Positions 63,951-64,000 of a DNA stretch of 64,000 bases are shown here, piece by piece. The notes under the pieces are model-generated. The model saw only the letters and a program-made list of their open reading frames with translations. It was not told the origin of the DNA and searched no databases. The position numbers and the translations under genes are program-made. The stretch's first letter is position 1; every line of letters starts with the position of its first letter. The stretch is from DATBJG01 sp963790545 (GTDB lineage: Bacteria; Acidobacteriota; Vicinamibacteria; Vicinamibacterales; JAMQPK01), in assembly GCA_963790545.1 (NCBI GenBank), contig CAWBPA010000016.1, positions 62,001 through 126,000 on the forward strand, in the 5' to 3' direction.

Positions 63951-64000
63951 TATTTAGTAAAGCCGTCCCCGCGTCGCAAGATACGACATCAACGCGAAGT

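Overview
The window reads as chromosome of a high-GC, diderm, soil-type heterotroph, most probably an Acidobacteriota of the Vicinamibacteria type. This is inferred from an Oar-like TonB receptor with an N-terminal carboxypeptidase-like domain, a zinc-ribbon PspC protein, the BatA/DUF4175/VWA operon and several families of short dispersed intergenic repeats. I see no rRNA, tRNA, CRISPR array or intact mobile element.

Layout. 1-10 kb: end of a glycosyltransferase, a DUF4287 protein, a secreted repeat protein, a TonB-like protein, a B12/radical SAM enzyme, a divergent CoA-lyase/MaoC pair, a badly frameshifted FAD-Rieske oxidoreductase and a secreted protein. 10.1-17.2 kb (minus strand): one long phosphate operon, DUF47-PiT-PstS-PstC-PstA-PstB-PstB-PhoU-MOSC. 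17.4-20.6 kb: divergent TonB-dependent receptor. 20.8-28.8 kb (minus): lysine/amine catabolic operon. 28.9-33 kb: PspC, PHP, glycosyltransferase 2, RMD1-like and small proteins. 33-41 kb: integrase remnant, PhoB-like regulator, diacylglycerol kinase with its 5' end duplicated in tandem, SixA, CHAD, Ppx/GppA and two thymidylate-kinase-like genes. 41.2-46.9 kb: a second phosphate locus, OprO/P porin-PstS-PstC-PstA-PstB-PhoU. 47-53 kb: YacG, citrate synthase, M28 peptidase, an ECF sigma/anti-sigma/bactofilin-like operon, rhomboid and TMEM175. 54-55.4 kb: an ASCH/Tag fusion. 55.7-63.8 kb (minus): BatA-DUF4175-VWA-caspase-like operon.

Phosphate is the theme. Two Pst transporters, PiT, two PhoU, an anion porin, a PhoB-like regulator and polyphosphate-type proteins (CHAD, Ppx, SixA) share 34 kb, and 11-bp-phased T/G-T-T-A-A-C-A repeats stand before three of these units. 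The first Pst system is unusual. Its two PstB subunits carry complementary defects (one has lost the signature motif, the other the Q-loop Gln and H-loop His), as in ABC transporters with one live and one dead ATP site. Its PstA carries a roughly 145-residue N-terminal extension with two DUF1565-like repeats. The second Pst system has a fully canonical PstB.

Caution: about 19 single-base frameshifts break otherwise well-conserved genes. I read most as sequencing indels, not decay, so the gene ends given for those genes are approximate.
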